A DNA stretch of 64,000 nt from Lineus longissimus (lineage: Eukaryota; Nemertea; Pilidiophora; Heteronemertea; Lineidae). The position numbers and the translations under genes are program-made. Below, in pieces: positions 63,113 through 64,000 of the stretch. The stretch is taken from positions 18,044,001-18,108,000 of the forward strand of contig NC_088316.1 of the NCBI RefSeq assembly GCF_910592395.1. The letters are read 5' to 3'. How positions within the stretch are numbered: position 1 is the first letter of the stretch; every line of letters begins with the position of its first letter. The notes below the pieces were generated by a model that had not been told where the DNA came from, did no database searches, and saw only the letters and a list, made by a program, of their open reading frames with translations.

Positions 63113-64000
63113 GTTGTCATAATCAGATTGAACGCAATCATCGTTTTTGAGTCGAAAGTATTGCTGTTCAAAACCATGGTACACTCTAAGGATCAGTTCT
63201 TAGATTTGGTTCTTGAAAGAGGTCGGTTTTTAATGACGTCCGTCATCACCTCACGTCTTCTGTTGTACTTGTATATAAACATATATTTCCTGTCTGTACA
63301 TTAGACTTCATTTGAAAAAGGAATCAAAATATCCGAAACGTCGCCTATTTCATACAACGTTTTAGTGTTGTTTTTTATATCAATCTTGAAGGAGGTCGTG
63401 ACATGTATTTGGCCTTATAGTATAGCCTACTCTATCTTTCCTGCTCCTAAGAGAAAATATCTTTAATCTATGTTGTACTACGAAAGCTGTGCCACTGTAT
63501 AGCAAGTCCCTTCGATTTGAAAGTCATTGTTATTTCATGAAACTTATAATGTATATACGTCGACATTCATATTCATACATATAACAACACAACAGTGTTC
63601 GCCTCCACCAGCTAGCACAGCCTGACAATCCACAAAGGCAACTTTGAGTACCAGATCAATATCAACATTGTTTTGATATTAAATGAGCATGATGCGGACT
63701 TGAAAAGTCTGAGTGGTGGAGTTCTTATGATTTTTACACTTTCTATGGGTATATTATAACAACACGCCACTTAGCTCTACTTTTGTGCACAATACAGACC
63801 ATTTCAGCCCCTGCATACGTTTTCATCGTTCATTTCGCAAGACGAGTGTGTTCCATCACGTGTACGTCCATCCTTGCAATAGCTCTTGTGCACCACAATG
63901 AAATGTATATACGTAAACGTACACTACCCCATGCACAAAAGGACTTGATATTTTTGGCGAAATCTATGTCAATGTAACTTCGAGTGCTTCCCACCAGTAT

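Larger units (their letters stand above)
50002..64000 (+). other. dac: First intron of dac (5' part), no further exon found
   Basis: It starts GTAGGT at 50002 and runs at least 14 kb. No frame encoding the expected RPGRPPKR-like second exon was found on the plus strand. The interval contains a MITE (60369-60762), small direct repeats, a CAT-type microsatellite, and CREs at 51328-51335 and 54595-54602. Long first introns rich in regulatory DNA are characteristic of Dach genes. Other open frames (up to 144 codons, 53013-53447 minus) show no known domain. Confidence 0.75.

Overview
This window reads as a gene-poor stretch of an invertebrate animal genome. It is AT-rich, has long non-coding intervals, GT-AG splice signals, MITE-like elements and simple repeats, and carries the first coding exon of a dachshund-family gene, which occurs only in animals. 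A diverged, expansion-type rhodopsin GPCR and a single-coding-exon GT15 mannosyltransferase fit a marine bilaterian, perhaps a lophotrochozoan. The phylum is an inference and cannot be fixed from the sequence alone.

Only three protein-coding loci are secure. At 2293-3474 (+) lies a complete 393-residue type II membrane protein of the KRE2/MNT1/KTR (GT15) alpha-mannosyltransferase family. At 34490-35497 (-) lies a complete 335-residue seven-helix receptor. At 49541-50001 (+) lies the first coding exon of dachshund, holding the SKI/SNO/DAC (DHD) domain and ending at a clean splice donor. Its intron fills the remaining 14 kb of the window. The GT15 gene and the GPCR share one layout: one coding exon with a splice acceptor just before the start codon, implying a 5'UTR intron.

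The rest is non-coding or unassigned. The 4.2-34.4 kb interval holds two weak candidate genes on the minus strand (about 7.5-8.3 kb and 19.1-20.1 kb), a 150-bp-scale diverged repeat, a probable retrotransposon 3' end and several clusters of transcription-factor-like sites. The 14 kb between the divergent GPCR and dac genes has a 30-bp periodic array and a compact CRE/E-box/homeobox-site cluster, both plausible dac regulatory DNA. Two foldback or MITE-type elements with target-site duplications lie at 1229-1615 and 60369-60762. There is no evidence for a pathway linking the three genes. dac belongs to the Six/Eya/Dach regulatory network, the GT15 enzyme should act in the Golgi, and the GPCR at the plasma membrane.
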